Positions 49,701-61,560 of a DNA stretch of 64,000 nucleotides are shown in pieces. The notes below the pieces were generated by a model that was not told where the DNA came from, did no database searches, and saw only the letters and a list, made by a program, of their open reading frames with translations. Source of the stretch: Hyalella azteca. Taxonomy: Eukaryota; Arthropoda; Malacostraca; Amphipoda; Hyalellidae. The stretch is from positions 19,107 through 83,106 of the forward strand of contig NW_025944357.1 in the NCBI RefSeq assembly GCF_000764305.2, read 5' to 3'. The translations under genes were made by a program, and so were the position numbers. The stretch's first letter is position 1. Each line of letters begins with the position of its first letter.

Positions 49701-51360
49701 CAAATCTCAAATTATATATCTGAGTGATTTTTTTGGCGACTAATCCAATTTAAGTGTTCAATTCATGACAAGACAAAACTTTGAATTTTTCGGCAATGGC
49801 TGACGTTTACGAAATTAACGTGAAGATGTGATGCAAAATACAAAATAAAGCGCGCCGTACAAGATCTTTACTTGCGATTGTACGAGTTCGCGCGCCATTA
49901 GTTCAAAAGTTCTGAACTTGCGGACAGTTGGATAGAACGAGGATCAACCATCGCCGCTGCCAGCGCAATAGAATATCTCCATGTGATTATCTTCCCTCTG
50001 TGCTCCTGGGAAGTGACTCTCGTGCGTTGAATGGGCCTATTATCCTGTCGTAATTAATAGCATTTATTATGATAGAAGTAACTACCGCCTATAATGTGGT
50101 AAATACAGTGAACCGAAACAAATGATCGTGTGGGTTGATTTGTGGAAAGCCGGGGCATCATTATGCCAAAACTTATAATTTCAGTATGGTTCAGTCAAGA
50201 ATTGGACTTGAATGTTAGCTTAAGGATTTTTTTAGAGAATGAAACCTCTTAAATATATACGCGAAAAAAACTATTGACTGAAACTATTACTGAATCGTTC
50301 TTCAATTAAATTAGAAATAAAGAATTTAATGTCTAGTCTGCAACACAATAATTTCCATGAGTTGATAACTCTATGTAGAACGAATGAAACCATGCTAAAA
50401 TGGCGGTTCTTTTGTACTTTTGTAAAGTACGTTTGGTAACCTATGCCTATTTTTTGATGCAACACTGTCCGGAAAGAAAACACAGCAACACCTGTGGGGA
50501 CAGAAAGTCCAGCAACACCAGTCGGGACAAAAATACAGCCACACACAAATTTAATAGAAATCATCTAAATCCTACATATTTTGAGTTCAATATTGCTTTT
50601 CTGGCTGAAAACATATCGTAACTTAACCGCAGCTTCATATAAAGATCTGAATAAGGCTGCGAACGGTTATGTTGGATCATGAATAGGGTGGTTCAATAAT
50701 AGATTTAAAGCTCTTAATTTTAATGTATATGTCATCGTTTGCAAACCTACGATCCTAAAACAAGTAGACGAAATATTTTCTTATCATCATAGAGTGTTCA
50801 TCACTAATGATTTGAATATTTGATTAGTTTTGTTCAGAGATTAGGTTCCAAATCAACAAATTAAATTATTTATGAAATTCTGCAAATTAAGAGAATAAAA
50901 ACATACGCACAGACGTCTCAACCGAATCCTTGCAAAAGTAGAGTTACTAACAAGCCCAAATTAGGATTCGCTTGTTATTGGGTCAATGTAATTGTTACAT
51001 TTCACTAAATTGTAGAGCACGCAAGCTTTCCTAATTGAATGTTTCTTTAAAACAATTAGGTTCTGGTGCTGCTCACTAAAGAGCTAAATGGTAACTAACG
51101 ACGTGTGAGGCCCGTTAGCGCCACTGAACAAACGCGGACATTTTTTGCAAGCTGCCGCGGGAAGCAAAGGGCTGCTGGCATTGGCGAAATGATAGCCCTG
51201 CCTTGTTGAGGATATGAGATGATGCGCCTCATTTTTTGTTTACAGCAAATATTTTACAGTTCAACTGCTGGAGAGTAAAACAATTGGTAAAGGAAATGAA
51301 TTCCCTTTTTGATCAAAACTGAGCTTCATGCATTTATTCTGATGCAAATTTAGACTTACA
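46754..51360. other. Non-coding stretch
   Basis: About 4.6 kb without a supported gene. Frames at 47979-48284 and 50271-50564 (minus) lack recognisable content. Confidence 0.5.
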
Positions 51361-53165
51361 TGTGCGCGTTTTTTTATCTCAGTATAGGCATCAGAATGGA
51401 AAATAATATTACGCCTGTTCGCATCTCTTTGAATTTTCTTTAAAAAGCCGAATATTTAAGATGCCGCATATGACCAAATGTTTTCATTTCATTGTGTAGT
51501 TTTCGCGAAATTCCTGTCGCCAGTCGGCCAGAACGCGAGTGTTTGTGAGTAACGTAATGAACCGTGATCAAACAAAGCAAAATATTCCCCTGCTGATGAG
51601 GTTCAGTAAGCCAATGATGCGATCATGCTGACTCTACACGACACCTCAAATTCTTTCCAGCTCAGGAGGCGTCACTCGGTCTCAGTCGTCTATAAATGCT
51701 GCACTAGGCGCATTAAATGAAAGACGGGACTTCCTTCCAGGAATTCTCTCTTATAGGGTTTCTTGCCGTCAACAATGTCAGAAATGAACTGTGTCGAACG
51801 CTGTGTTCTTAACGATCGTAGGAAATATCAATTAGTTTAAATGACTCCTTGTTCATTGTAATGGGGTATTCGCTTCATTCTGATATGTCAGCATCATGCT
51901 TCAATGCTTATATACATCAATAGTATATGTTATTTAGTTTTATCGACGATTTTGTTCACAAGGAACTGGGTGACTGGTTAGATTCGGTAGTATCGTGAAG
52001 GAAAAAAAATATGTCAATATTTAACGAACTTGAACTGGCAGAACTTGTAGAAATGACAGCTGATATGGTTCTGCTCCATATATTAGAATCATACGGAACG
52101 ATAATTTTTATACGAGAACTATTGTCCAAGTTGACAAGAAGCGTACCAATTTTTTTAGGAAAAAGTGCATGCAAAGTACAAAGATTCCGAATGAAAATAA
52201 GCACTGTTGCATGTTTCCACTGCATGTACAGGGTGCGGCGCGGGAACTTACTTATTTGAATTGCGCGCCACGTGGCGGCCATTAGTCCTAGGAAGGTGGC
52301 GCCATGCGCAATATGGTGCGCGGGCTATGAAGTTTTTCGTCCATTGAACAGCATGGAGGTCACCTACAAGATGTAATATTCAAGAATTAAACTTGTAAGT
52401 AAACCCAACGAAACTTTAAATGTAGCTCTTTGTAAAAAAGAAAGAATTAAAACGCTATCTTTAATACTTTTTACTTTGTGATTTTTTTAAAAGAGTAAGT
52501 TCCCACGCCGCACCCTGTAGTTGGCTTTCTTTGGGTCTTTCTGCCGTGTGTCTGTGATGTACATTTTTATGTCTTTAAGTTTCGTAATTTGTCGTAAAGC
52601 TGAAATTTACTGCGAATTGAAGTGTTTTACAGCACATTTGTCGCATTTAAGAGCATAAGACCAGAAAGTATTTATAAGAACTAAGGAGCAATATATTTTT
52701 TCTGATCGAGTTCCTTGCTTCATTCCTATCGCGCGGCATTTGATGTGTAATAAAGCTGGTTTGATAAAATCCTCGGGACTATAGAAACATATTTTCCAGT
52801 CATTCATGAATATTTTTCTGTCATTCAGCTGAGCCTCCTCTGATTACTCTAGAGCATCTGTGGATGAGCTATAATCCAGGCCTTCCATTAATGAGCCATT
52901 GGTTAAATACGCATACAAAGATAAGATTATTGTAGTTTTCCTACTCTGCTATTAGCAGATAAAATTTTTTGAGCTTCACGGCGAGGTCTATAGGACTAAA
53001 ATGCACATTATAGGAACATTATTACCAATATAAGGTAGAACGCTCATTATTAAAATCCGGTCAGATGGTTTGCAGAAGTGATAAAATCATTCATTCAATA
53101 TTGTGAAGTTAGTTCACCATGAAATGAACAACATGTAATGCGGCATAATCCAACGTGGCAATTAT
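51361..53165. repeat. Tandem segmental duplication, copy 1 (carries a MITE)
   Basis: Aligns with 53166-54731 over its whole length apart from the 289-bp insertion. Landmarks are CATCAGAATGGAAAATAATA (51389 and 53197), TTGTCGCCAGTCGGCCAGAA, TCATGCTGACTCTACACGAC and CCAACGTGGCAATTAT at the end. Identity by eye is roughly 85%. A frame of about 80 codons at 52011 starts ATGTCAATATTTAACGAACT; copy 2 has the same start and one in-frame 3-bp indel, but the frames diverge later, so coding is unproven. Copy 1 has CTATAAATGC near 51690, where copy 2 reads CTATGAATGC. Confidence 0.85.
52229..52517. mobile_element. 289-bp Tc1/mariner-type MITE with TA duplication
   Basis: 24-bp terminal inverted repeats with one mismatch (CAGGGTGCGGCG(C/T)GGGAACT, then TACT) and TA on both sides (52227-52228 and 52518-52519). 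No transposase frame. It is absent from the matching site of the second duplication copy. Confidence 0.92.
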
Positions 53166-54731
53166 ATGCAAGCGCGCATTTTTTATTCCAGCCAGCCATC
53201 AGAATGGAAAATAATATTATGCCTGTTTGCTTCTCCTTGAATTAAAAAAAGCCAAATATTCAAGATGCCGCGTATGACCAAATGATTTCAGTTCATTGGG
53301 TAGTTTTCGCGAAATTATTGTCGCCAGTCGGCCAGAACGGCAGTGTTTGTGAGTAACGTAATGAACCGTGATCATACATAGCGAAATGTTCCCTCGCTGA
53401 TCAGGTTCAGTAAGCCACTGATGCAATCATGCTGACTCTACACGACACCTCAAATTATTTCCAGCTTCAGAGGCCTTACAAGATCTCTGTCGTCTATGAA
53501 TGCTGAATAAGACGCATTATAAATGAATGACAGGACTTCCTTCGAGTATATCTCCTGATGGTTCCTTACCGTCATCAATTTCCGGAATGAGCTCTCGTCG
53601 AACGCTGTGTTCTTAACGATCGTATAGTAGATATGAATTATTATAAATGACTGATATTCATATATACATATATCAGCATAATGCTTCAATGCTTATATAT
53701 CTAAGCATATTATATTTAATTATTTATTGACTCACACACGTTTTTATTCGCATGCATAGAACTGGGTGATTGGTTAGATTCCGTATAGTATCGAGGACGA
53801 AAAAGATGTCAATATTTGACGAACTTATTAAACTGGCAGAACTTGTAAAAGTGGCAGCTGACATTGTTCTGCTCCAAATATTAGAATTATGCGGAACGAT
53901 AACTTACGCTCTCACAAGAACTATCCTCCAAGTTGATAAGAAGCGTAGCAATTTTTTTTGAAACAACTGCATATAAGACACAAAGATTCCGAATGAAAAT
54001 AAATATTGTGCTTGCACTGCTTGTTATTAGCTTTCTGTGGCTCTTTCTGCCGTGTGTCTGTGATGTACATTTTTATGTCTTGAAGTTTTGCAATTTATCG
54101 CAAAGCCGAAATTTACGGCGAATTGAAGTGTAGATTTACAGCACATTGGTCGCATTTAAGAGCATAAGACCAGAGAGTATTTAAATGAAGTTATAGGAGC
54201 TATATATATATATTTTTTTGATCCAGTTCCTTGATTAATTCATATCGCGCGGCATTTAATGTGCTATAAAACTAGTTTGATCAAATCATCATCAAACACA
54301 CATATCGTGACACGAAGCATATTTCCGATGATTTATCATATTCATGAATGACTGGAAACATATTTTCCAGTTATTCATGAATATTTTTCAGTCATTCGGC
54401 TGAGCCACCCTTGATTACTCTAGAACCTCGTTATATGACCTATAATCCTGGCCTTCCATTGAGCTATTGGTCAAATACGCATATTAAGATATGATTATTG
54501 TAGTTTTTCCTACTCTGCTATTAGCAGAACCTTTTTGAGCTTCACGGCGAGGTTTAGGAGGATTGACATGCGCATTAGGAACATTATATTGCCAACATAA
54601 GTTAGAACGGTCATCTTTAAAATCGAGTAAGATGGTTTGCAGAAGTGATAAAATCATTCATTCAATATTGTAAAGTTAGGTCACCGTGAAATGAGCAACA
54701 TGCAATGCTTCATAATCCAACGTGGCAATTA
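53166..54731. repeat. Tandem segmental duplication, copy 2 (empty MITE site)
   Basis: Paired with 51361-53165. The site matching the MITE insertion is the uninterrupted TTGTTATTAGCTTTCT around 54021-54036, with a single TA at 54025-54026. Contains its own small indels and a TA-rich microsatellite near 54205. Confidence 0.85.
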
Positions 54732-56594
54732 TGTTAGTAAATGCGTCAAGAGCAACGCGGCGTGTCTTGCAGCGGCGCTGCCTGCTGCCATGCATGGCAT
54801 TAAATCATTTAACCAAATTTTAAGAAATAATTGCTTCAAAGGCGTGTACGTTAAATATCAGTACTCATATAAGCGATACAAGTAAGATCATCAGAAGCGG
54901 GGAGATTGTAATGCACGTATTTCATTATTGACCAATTGAAGCCTTATTTCACAGTGCACATTCAGAATTAATTTCTCCATGAACGGTAAAATATGTTGGA
55001 GTCTGAGCACTAGTCTACAGCATACGTGTGGACGGTTCTGTCAAGAACTCATAATTCCGAGTCGAGGTACTTCAAGACCGGTTACTTACTTCGACGGCGG
55101 TCGGATATTTTTGTGAATGTCTGGCGTTGAGGTAAATTTGTCTGGTATTAATTGAGCTAAATTATTGTTCTGATCTTTTTTCCAGATGCTTCATGCCTCT
55201 CATCCACGAAACACTTGCTTACAGACATTTGCACAATTATCTTTTAAATGTGTAGGTACTATTAAATAGACTGCGAACACGGCGAAGAATTTTTTGGACT
55301 GATGGCTAAACTTGCGCTGCAGGCAGGATTTCCAAAAACTAATAAACAACAATTATTGTTTTATGGAAACGCGAAGCAATAAGACTCCAGTCCTAGTAAC
55401 GGCATTTTTGTAAGCTGCATTGATAAGTGAGAGGTCTACAGCCAGGCTCAGATTGAGCCTTTGGTAACTTGCTCTGTCCAAGAACAGGAATATATTAAAG
55501 GGATTTTATACCGTGCATTTCAAGCAGCTCTTGCAGTAGCTGTGCAAGACACTCATTATGAGTAATTCATCAAGGCTGAATTATAATGCAGTCATCGTAG
55601 CGATAAAACTTTTATCCAGCAAATTGAGGAAAAATTAAGGCGGCAGTTGAATCGGCGTCTGAATTTAAGATGTGATGGACAGATGGTGAAGAGTGAACGA
55701 AGGTAAAGTTCAATAATTACCGAATGAAATTTTTGGAAAAATACATTTTACAGTATATATGAACTCCTACTTTCGTGCGCGTTATTGTTCGGGGTCAAGT
55801 CAATTTCATCCCGCCCACCATTTAACATTTAAACTTGGAAGAATATCAATTACTTCCGGCAGGAATGAATTTTTGTTACGAAATAACTACTTATGGAAAT
55901 TTAGTCGCTAAACAGTAAATAGTATGACAATATTTTCCTAGGCCGATTGATGTTTACAGTATAATAATATATGAGAATTAACATTTGATACCATGCATTG
56001 TTCCTCGTCCAACAACTAACAGCTGTTGAATATATTTACGCATGCCATACCTAACTTAGAGGTGGAACTGGTTAAATCTGATTAATTATTTGCGTAGAAA
56101 ACTGGAAAAACACCTCGATTTTAAAGCAACCAGATTCTTCTAAAACAAACCGATTTGAAAATCCGGAGAATAATTAAAATGATTTTTATGTAATGGTGCA
56201 TGCATGTAATTGAGCATGTTTCCATAACTTATTTTCTCAACTTAGTTCAATGCCTCATCATTTTGATTTTTACAAATATTTTGGAATAGATAACAATAAA
56301 AGTTGATCAATAATTTGTGCTATGACGACATTGATCTCAAAATGTTCTAAAAAATTGATATGCTTCCGGTGCGGTAAATTTCATTTGTAAGTTGTGTAAG
56401 AATAATGAATGACTTTTTTTGTGAATTAAATTACCTAACCAAGTGAATAATGATTACAAAAACTTACCCGTTGCAAACATTGATACAAGAATATTATTCT
56501 ACGCGCAATAGTATCACTTGTTTTAAATTGCATTACTTGTTTGAAATTGCATGAATCTTACAAAAGTTGCACTCACCAAGAACATCACGATTTA
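54732..56594. other. Non-coding stretch
   Basis: No gene or repeat recognised. Confidence 0.5.
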
Positions 56595-56651
56595 TATTCA
56601 TGTGGTATTCATCTATTCATGTGGTATTCATCTATTCATGTGGCATTCATC
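56595..56651. repeat. 19-bp tandem repeat, three copies
   Basis: TATTCATGTGGTATTCATC at 56595, 56614 and 56633, the last with one substitution. Confidence 0.93.
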
Positions 56652-57457
56652 TCAGAGTGGATAGATTAATCAGAAGCAGATAATTCGATAATTAAACTAT
56701 ATAATTAATAAAGTGATAATTGAAAAAGTGGATAGAATTCGATAATTAAACGGTAAATCGGTAAAACGGTAAAAGAGAGTACGGAGTGCCGCAATAAGCT
56801 GCTTTGAAGGCAGACCCAAAGGAGCCACGCATGAAGTTAGCACGATACGCTCGTCCATCACAGCTTCTTCAATATGCTGGACTTGAACATGAGTTCCCAA
56901 AGCTTGCTAATTGAAAGCTTAAATTCCACCCCTAGCATTATGGCGGGGGCATTCATCAAACGATGAGAAGAAAATTACCCGTGCGATATGATGAACTTCT
57001 CATGCGTCGTACCTGATGCAGAAAATGTCCGAGTGTGATACCGAATACACAGGTGCGGTATGGAAGAGTCCGCATGCCTAAGCAGGGCACAGGATATTGA
57101 GGCCTGGTTTTTACCACAATTATAAGGAAGTTTCAATATGGGTTGACCTCTTCATTGATTGATGTTGCTTGTAGGTTAAATCACATGACTTGAAAAAGTT
57201 TCAATGCGTTACCCAGAGACAACTGCGGAAATAGTGATAATACTGAATTTTTCAAACGATGTCTAAGTTATATAACGATAACATGATATCATTACCAGGA
57301 GAAAAAGGTCAAACGTTGCCGATGGTGTGAAATTGTGAATTCCCGTAGCACTGAACTCGAGTACACTGAAACAATTCCGTGTGTTAGGTGCAGTTAGCTC
57401 AAGTAGCTAGATAGCTCAATGTGGCTAAACGAATTAGTACGAAACGTTCGTTCGATA

Positions 57458-57561
57458 ATAGTAGCTTCGAAAGAGCCCTAATAGTAGCTTCGAAAGAGCC
57501 CTAATAGTAGCTTCGAAAGAGCCCTTATAGTAGCGTCAAATAAGCGCTGAAAGTAGCCTCG
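57458..57561. repeat. 23-bp tandem repeat, about four and a half copies
   Basis: ATAGTAGCTTCGAAAGAGCC-type units start at 57458, 57481, 57504 and 57527 and decay to the right. Confidence 0.92.
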
Positions 57562-58793
57562 CCGGCTGGCTGAATGGCGTTTTACGCGCCTGTGCCAACT
57601 CATTTTAGGACAAGCCGGGATAGACACTTCGGTGCGTAGTTTTAACGCAGCGATTTGTTTCAGTGTAATGGGCACCGTGACGACTACTGATTGTCATCGC
57701 AAGAAAATTTACTATCCTATCATAAACCGTAAATAAACATATATTGATACATTTTTTATGTAAACTTGCACCAGCTGAATACGCTCGTTTAGCAGAAACC
57801 AATGTTAAAAACACACGTCTTAAATATTCTGCCGATTCGGTACGCATGGTTGTCTATAGCGCTTCAAATAAAAAAAATTGTATAGCAATGGGTTGGGCAC
57901 TGAATTAATTTCAAGCTTTCAGTTTATTTTCTTAACGTTCAACGAGGTGCCATGAATGAACCGAATACTTAGAAGTCTCCTGATAAAACGACAAAACAGG
58001 AAGATAAGCATTTCAAATTTTAATAACAATGGTAATGAATTTAAGAATAACAATCCAATTAATTCATATAAGATTTTAATAGAATTTTGTACCGTCTCCT
58101 ACAGAGTATTTGGAATACTTGGGTTGCCACATTTAATTTTACACTGCTAGCATGATTGGGCTACAGAATATATTAACTACGCCTTCCCAACTGGAAATAA
58201 ACATTAACTTCAGTATTCATCTATCAGGTAGAATAAGAATTAGAACCTAGCTTGTACTATGTACAGGCACGGTTCTTGATCTTGTGATATGTGTAGCGAC
58301 GCTCTGAATTTTGAATAATTGCAAAAAACTGCAATATTTCGATAGTCTGGGTTTATACAACCCAGAGAATTAGCCTTCGTAAATTCATTTCGAGAGAAAA
58401 ATAAAGATTTTCTCACACAAATTTGTAATATTCATATTCATTCGCAGAACTAATATTAGCTAAAATTTCTGTCGCAAAGTTCACTTAGTTGCAACGCAGA
58501 GAGGAACAATTGAAATAAACTACGTATGTACTCTCACTTTGGTGAGACCTAAGCTGTTAGATACACTCAGGTGAACTCCTTATTAAACACTCGAGCTTCT
58601 TTTTAGGACTTCTTAAAATGAGGATATTTGCCCAAATAGAAAGTATTTAACGGCCACAGCTGGACGTCTAGCAGAATTTTAATGCGAGGCTTGCATGTAC
58701 GGTTTGTTGCAAAATTTCGATGTTTGCGAATGAATGCCCCAGTTTCTTATGTATGAGAGAAGGTGGCCTGAAGTTATTGACTCATTCATTTAA
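57562..58793. other. Non-coding stretch
   Basis: No supported gene between the minisatellite and the hAT element. Confidence 0.5.
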
Positions 58794-59035
58794 GTAATAA
58801 CCAGTGGTGGGCACAGTTCCGCTAATCCGCTAACCGCTAACTAGCGAAGCTAACTTTTTCCTTATCGGATTAGCTGTTCAGCTAACTTTGAAAACCTTTA
58901 GCGGACCAATTAGCTTCCGCTAAATTTAGTTCCGCTAACTGGCAGTCCGCTAAAAATGTTTTAAAATCTCTGATTTAATGCTAAATATCGTAAGCCGTGT
59001 GTCACGCCCACACTGACGGCTGACTACGTCATCAA

Positions 59036-59683
59036 ATGTTCGTCAGCCAATCACGTCTTGTGTTACTGGCAGTAACACAAGACGTCCTGCTGTACTGCAG
59101 TCCTCTGGTGGACGCAATGCTGGCAGGCATTACGAAAAGGTTTGGGTCCCTCCTAGAAGAAAAGGAGTGCCAGCTGGCAGCGGTTTTCCACCCTAAGTTT
59201 CGCCTGTTCTGGCTGGAAAAGCATAATCACAGCCATCTCAGCAGGGTACAGAAGGCCATGGAAACCGCCGTGGAGACAGCCCTGAGGGAGACCGTTGAAG
59301 AGGGCAGCAGCACCACCAGCAATGACGAGGATGGGGAAGATGACTTCTTCAGCAGCATTACTCAGCCCATGGAGTGCAGGAGGAGCCACGGGTCACTGAA
59401 GTCCAAGGCACAGAATTTGGTGAAGACCTGGCTGGAAAGCAGCTCGAAGGAGGAATTGACTGGCGTTGCCTTCTTGGGCGAGCAGGTGTTGATGAACCTT
59501 TTCGTTAAGTACAACACAGCCATCCCATCCAGTGCTGCAGCTGAGCGCCTGTTTTCCATAGGCTAGGATATCTTGAGTGCCAAGAGAGCCACCCTGTCAG
59601 ATGCCAACTTTGAGAGGCTGATGCTCATGAAGGGCAACAATCATCACCTCGAGGAAATGAAGGCGAAGGGCAAGCCAGAGTAA
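59036..59683 (+). pseudogene. hAT transposase, C-terminal part, broken by an amber stop
   Basis: The frame runs to TAA at 59681-59683 and is interrupted by TAG at 59564-59566. The stretch AVFHPKFRLFWLEKH, an acidic Ser-rich linker and then SSAAAERLFSIG, stop, DILSAKRATLSDANFERLML are the hAT C-terminal dimerisation region (consensus S...ERLFS.....KR..L.......L). The zinc-finger DNA-binding part and the catalytic Asp residues lie N-terminal to what is left. The first roughly 20 codons cross a hairpin and are probably not native. It could not catalyse transposition. Confidence 0.85.
59053..59085. repeat. Perfect 16-bp hairpin inside the hAT element
   Basis: ACGTCTTGTGTTACTG, one G, then the exact inverse complement. 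It sits just where hAT transposase similarity begins. Confidence 0.9.
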
Positions 59684-60038
59684 AAGGAGTGTGTAACCCT
59701 GGTGTAACCTTAACATTTCTTATTCGTTTAATAAACTGTATGTTGAATGTCAACTACTGCCTAATTTCATTTGTTCATTAATTATTTATGTTACGTACAT
59801 CTTGATCATCATCTGATCTTGGCATGGTACATCTTTTTGGAAAGCTCCTTTTCAAGGCTTAAAGTTCAGCTCTATAGGCCTTTTTTTCAGAGTTCCCCCC
59901 CCCCCAAATTAAGCCAAATCTAGATTTATATATTAAAAATTAGCGGTTAGCGGCAAATTCCGCTACATTTTTCGGTGATTTATCGCTTTAGCGTTGTCGC
60001 TAAAGGTTAGGTTAGCTGTGCCCACCATTGGTAATAAC

Positions 60039-60329
60039 TAATTTAATTTTAGCGAGAAAAGCTTCGTTGGGCCAAATGAGGTAGTATATGCAACGGACTT
60101 CCTGAAAAGATATAGGCGCGCTTGCTGGTGCTCTCATGAATTCTCATTGTATAATATTGCAATATCGTAGTAAATTAATTTACGTAATTTATACAAGTAA
60201 ATAAGGAAGGAGTCGTTCGAATCATAAGACAGATTGGGACTGTAAAAGGGATGCACCTCGTTCCGCAGGAAAGGTAATTTACAGATCAAGTTAGAGCAGA
60301 CTCATTATACGGGACTTCGGGTCAAAACG
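60039..60329. other. Non-coding stretch
   Basis: Contains TGAGGTAGTA at 60078, a chance match to the let-7 seed. No other signal. Confidence 0.5.
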
Positions 60330-60737
60330 TTAAAACAAAATAATATAGATTGTTAATAGCTTCTGATGAAGAATATCACTCATAATAATACAGTAGCAAA
60401 TTAACCGATCGATTATCCAATAAATAATTCCTCGCGCTTTTAAAGACATGACGCCCGCACGAAATCTCACGCCTCGTTCACGACAGCGCCAGCGCTGCAA
60501 ATAACAAAGCCCGAGCATGACAAGTGGGCAGTCAATCTGTCCGGGACGAGGCTGAGGTTTGTTGTGGCGTGCGTGCGGTTTGCGCTCCTCGCAGCAAGGT
60601 TGCATGGCCTGCGTCGTGTGTGGCCAGGTAGCCGGCACCCGTGATGTGGGCGGTGCTGAGGCGCCATGGATGTTGCCAGTCGCTAATGGGTCATCTTGTA
60701 AGCCGTGCGCTCTAACTTGAAACAAGAAGATTGGCAA
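60330..60737 (-). CDS. Uncharacterised open frame in a G+C-rich patch
   Basis: A 135-codon minus frame, one of the longer ones in the window. Residues 1-100 lie in G+C-rich DNA and contain Pro/His/Cys-rich sequence with no recognised domain; the rest is AT-rich and hydrophobic. A second frame overlaps it on the same strand, which is typical of G+C-rich non-coding DNA. Probably not a gene, but the only sizeable frame here. Confidence 0.15.
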   Translation of the reverse strand: MPIFLFQVRAHGLQDDPLATGNIHGASAPPTSRVPATWPHTTQAMQPCCEERKPHARHNKPQPRPGQIDCPLVMLGLCYLQRWRCRERGVRFRAGVMSLKARGIIYWIIDRLICYCIIMSDILHQKLLTIYIILF

Positions 60738-60840
60738 GAAACTCCGCGTTATGTGGTGAGGCTTTTAATAAATGTACTGCTGCCCCTGCTATAAACACAG
60801 CACCGTATATGTACAAGCAACACTCGCTTAGTAGGAACTA

Positions 60841-61560
60841 CAGGGTCCGCCAATTACTCCGCCATATTTATGGCAACGGATGTTTGCTATATAAAAATAA
60901 ATTGGTTTCTAGGAGACTTTTCTTTTATAATGACGCCTAATATCATCTATTAATTCATCTATTTTATATTGCATAAGTCTAAGGTGTCTAAATTTACTAT
61001 TACTTATGGCAGTATATAGAAATGCAATTGTAACCCTTCATGAAAAGGGCAAGATTAATTCAGTCATTGTAAAAAAGCTCCAAATTCGTCGTGAAACTGT
61101 GTGGAAGGTGGTAAAAAAATTCAAGGAAACTGGTGAAACATACAATCGACCTGGTCAAGGAAGGAAACGAAGTGTCTGAACAAAACAATTGGTCAAAAAC
61201 ACGAGGGAGAAGTTGAGGAGAAACCCTCGTCGCTCAGCTGCAAAATTGGCTGCAGAAGCAGGAGTCAGACAGACATCGATGCGTAGTCCTCAAAGATGAC
61301 CTCGAAACCTCCCCTTACAAGATGCAAACAAGGCATGAACTAACACACCATCATGAACGAATGAGGCTCGAAAGATGCTAGCACATTCTGGATGTCATTG
61401 AGGATGGCACGCTGCCCAACTTGGTGTTAAGTGACGAGAAAAAAATTTGACATTGAACAAAGCGTTAACCGTCAAAGTGACAGAGTTTGGAGTCGGGATG
61501 GATCTGCGGCAACCAGAACAGCAACACGACGTCAAAATCCCTTGTAAAGAAACTTAAAGA
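60841..61560 (+). mobile_element. Degraded Tc1/mariner-type transposon, right end missing
   Basis: TA-CAGGGTCCGCCAATTACTCC at 60839-60862 looks like the left terminus; its first seven bases match the MITE at 52229. A transposase pseudogene follows. No matching right terminus was found within the next 2 kb. Confidence 0.55.
61006..61560 (+). pseudogene. Tc1/mariner-type transposase, several stops and frameshifts
   Basis: From the ATG at 61006 the frame gives an N-terminal helix-turn-helix (IVTLHEKGKINSVIVKKLQI), a GRPG-like basic linker (RPGQGRKRSV), a TGA, then a second helix-turn-helix with AAKLAAEAGV. Homology goes on in other frames with HELTHHHERMRLERC, then LVLSDEKKFDIE or its frame-shifted equivalent (first catalytic Asp in SDEKKF) and DRVWSRDGS, ending near 61550. 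These blocks are typical of a mariner-like lineage in invertebrates. The two later catalytic acids are not found. At least two stops and two frame changes. Confidence 0.75.

Larger units (their letters stand above)
58794..60038 (+). mobile_element. hAT transposon, internally deleted, with 8-bp target duplication
   Basis: The element spans 58802-60030 (1229 bp). Terminal repeats are CAGTGGTGGGCACAG and, on the other strand, CAATGGTGGGCACAG. GTAATAAC is duplicated exactly on both sides (58794-58801 and 60031-60038), the 8-bp duplication that defines hAT. Many copies of TAGCGG/CCGCTA sit within 200 bp of each end and probably bind the transposase. Only the C-terminal part of the transposase remains, in DNA that is clearly richer in G+C than the surroundings. 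The length is well below that of autonomous hAT elements. Confidence 0.95.

Noticed and set aside
60075..60100. TGAGGTAGTA resembling the let-7 microRNA
   Set aside because: Only ten bases match, the rest of the mature sequence differs, and there is no hairpin partner nearby.
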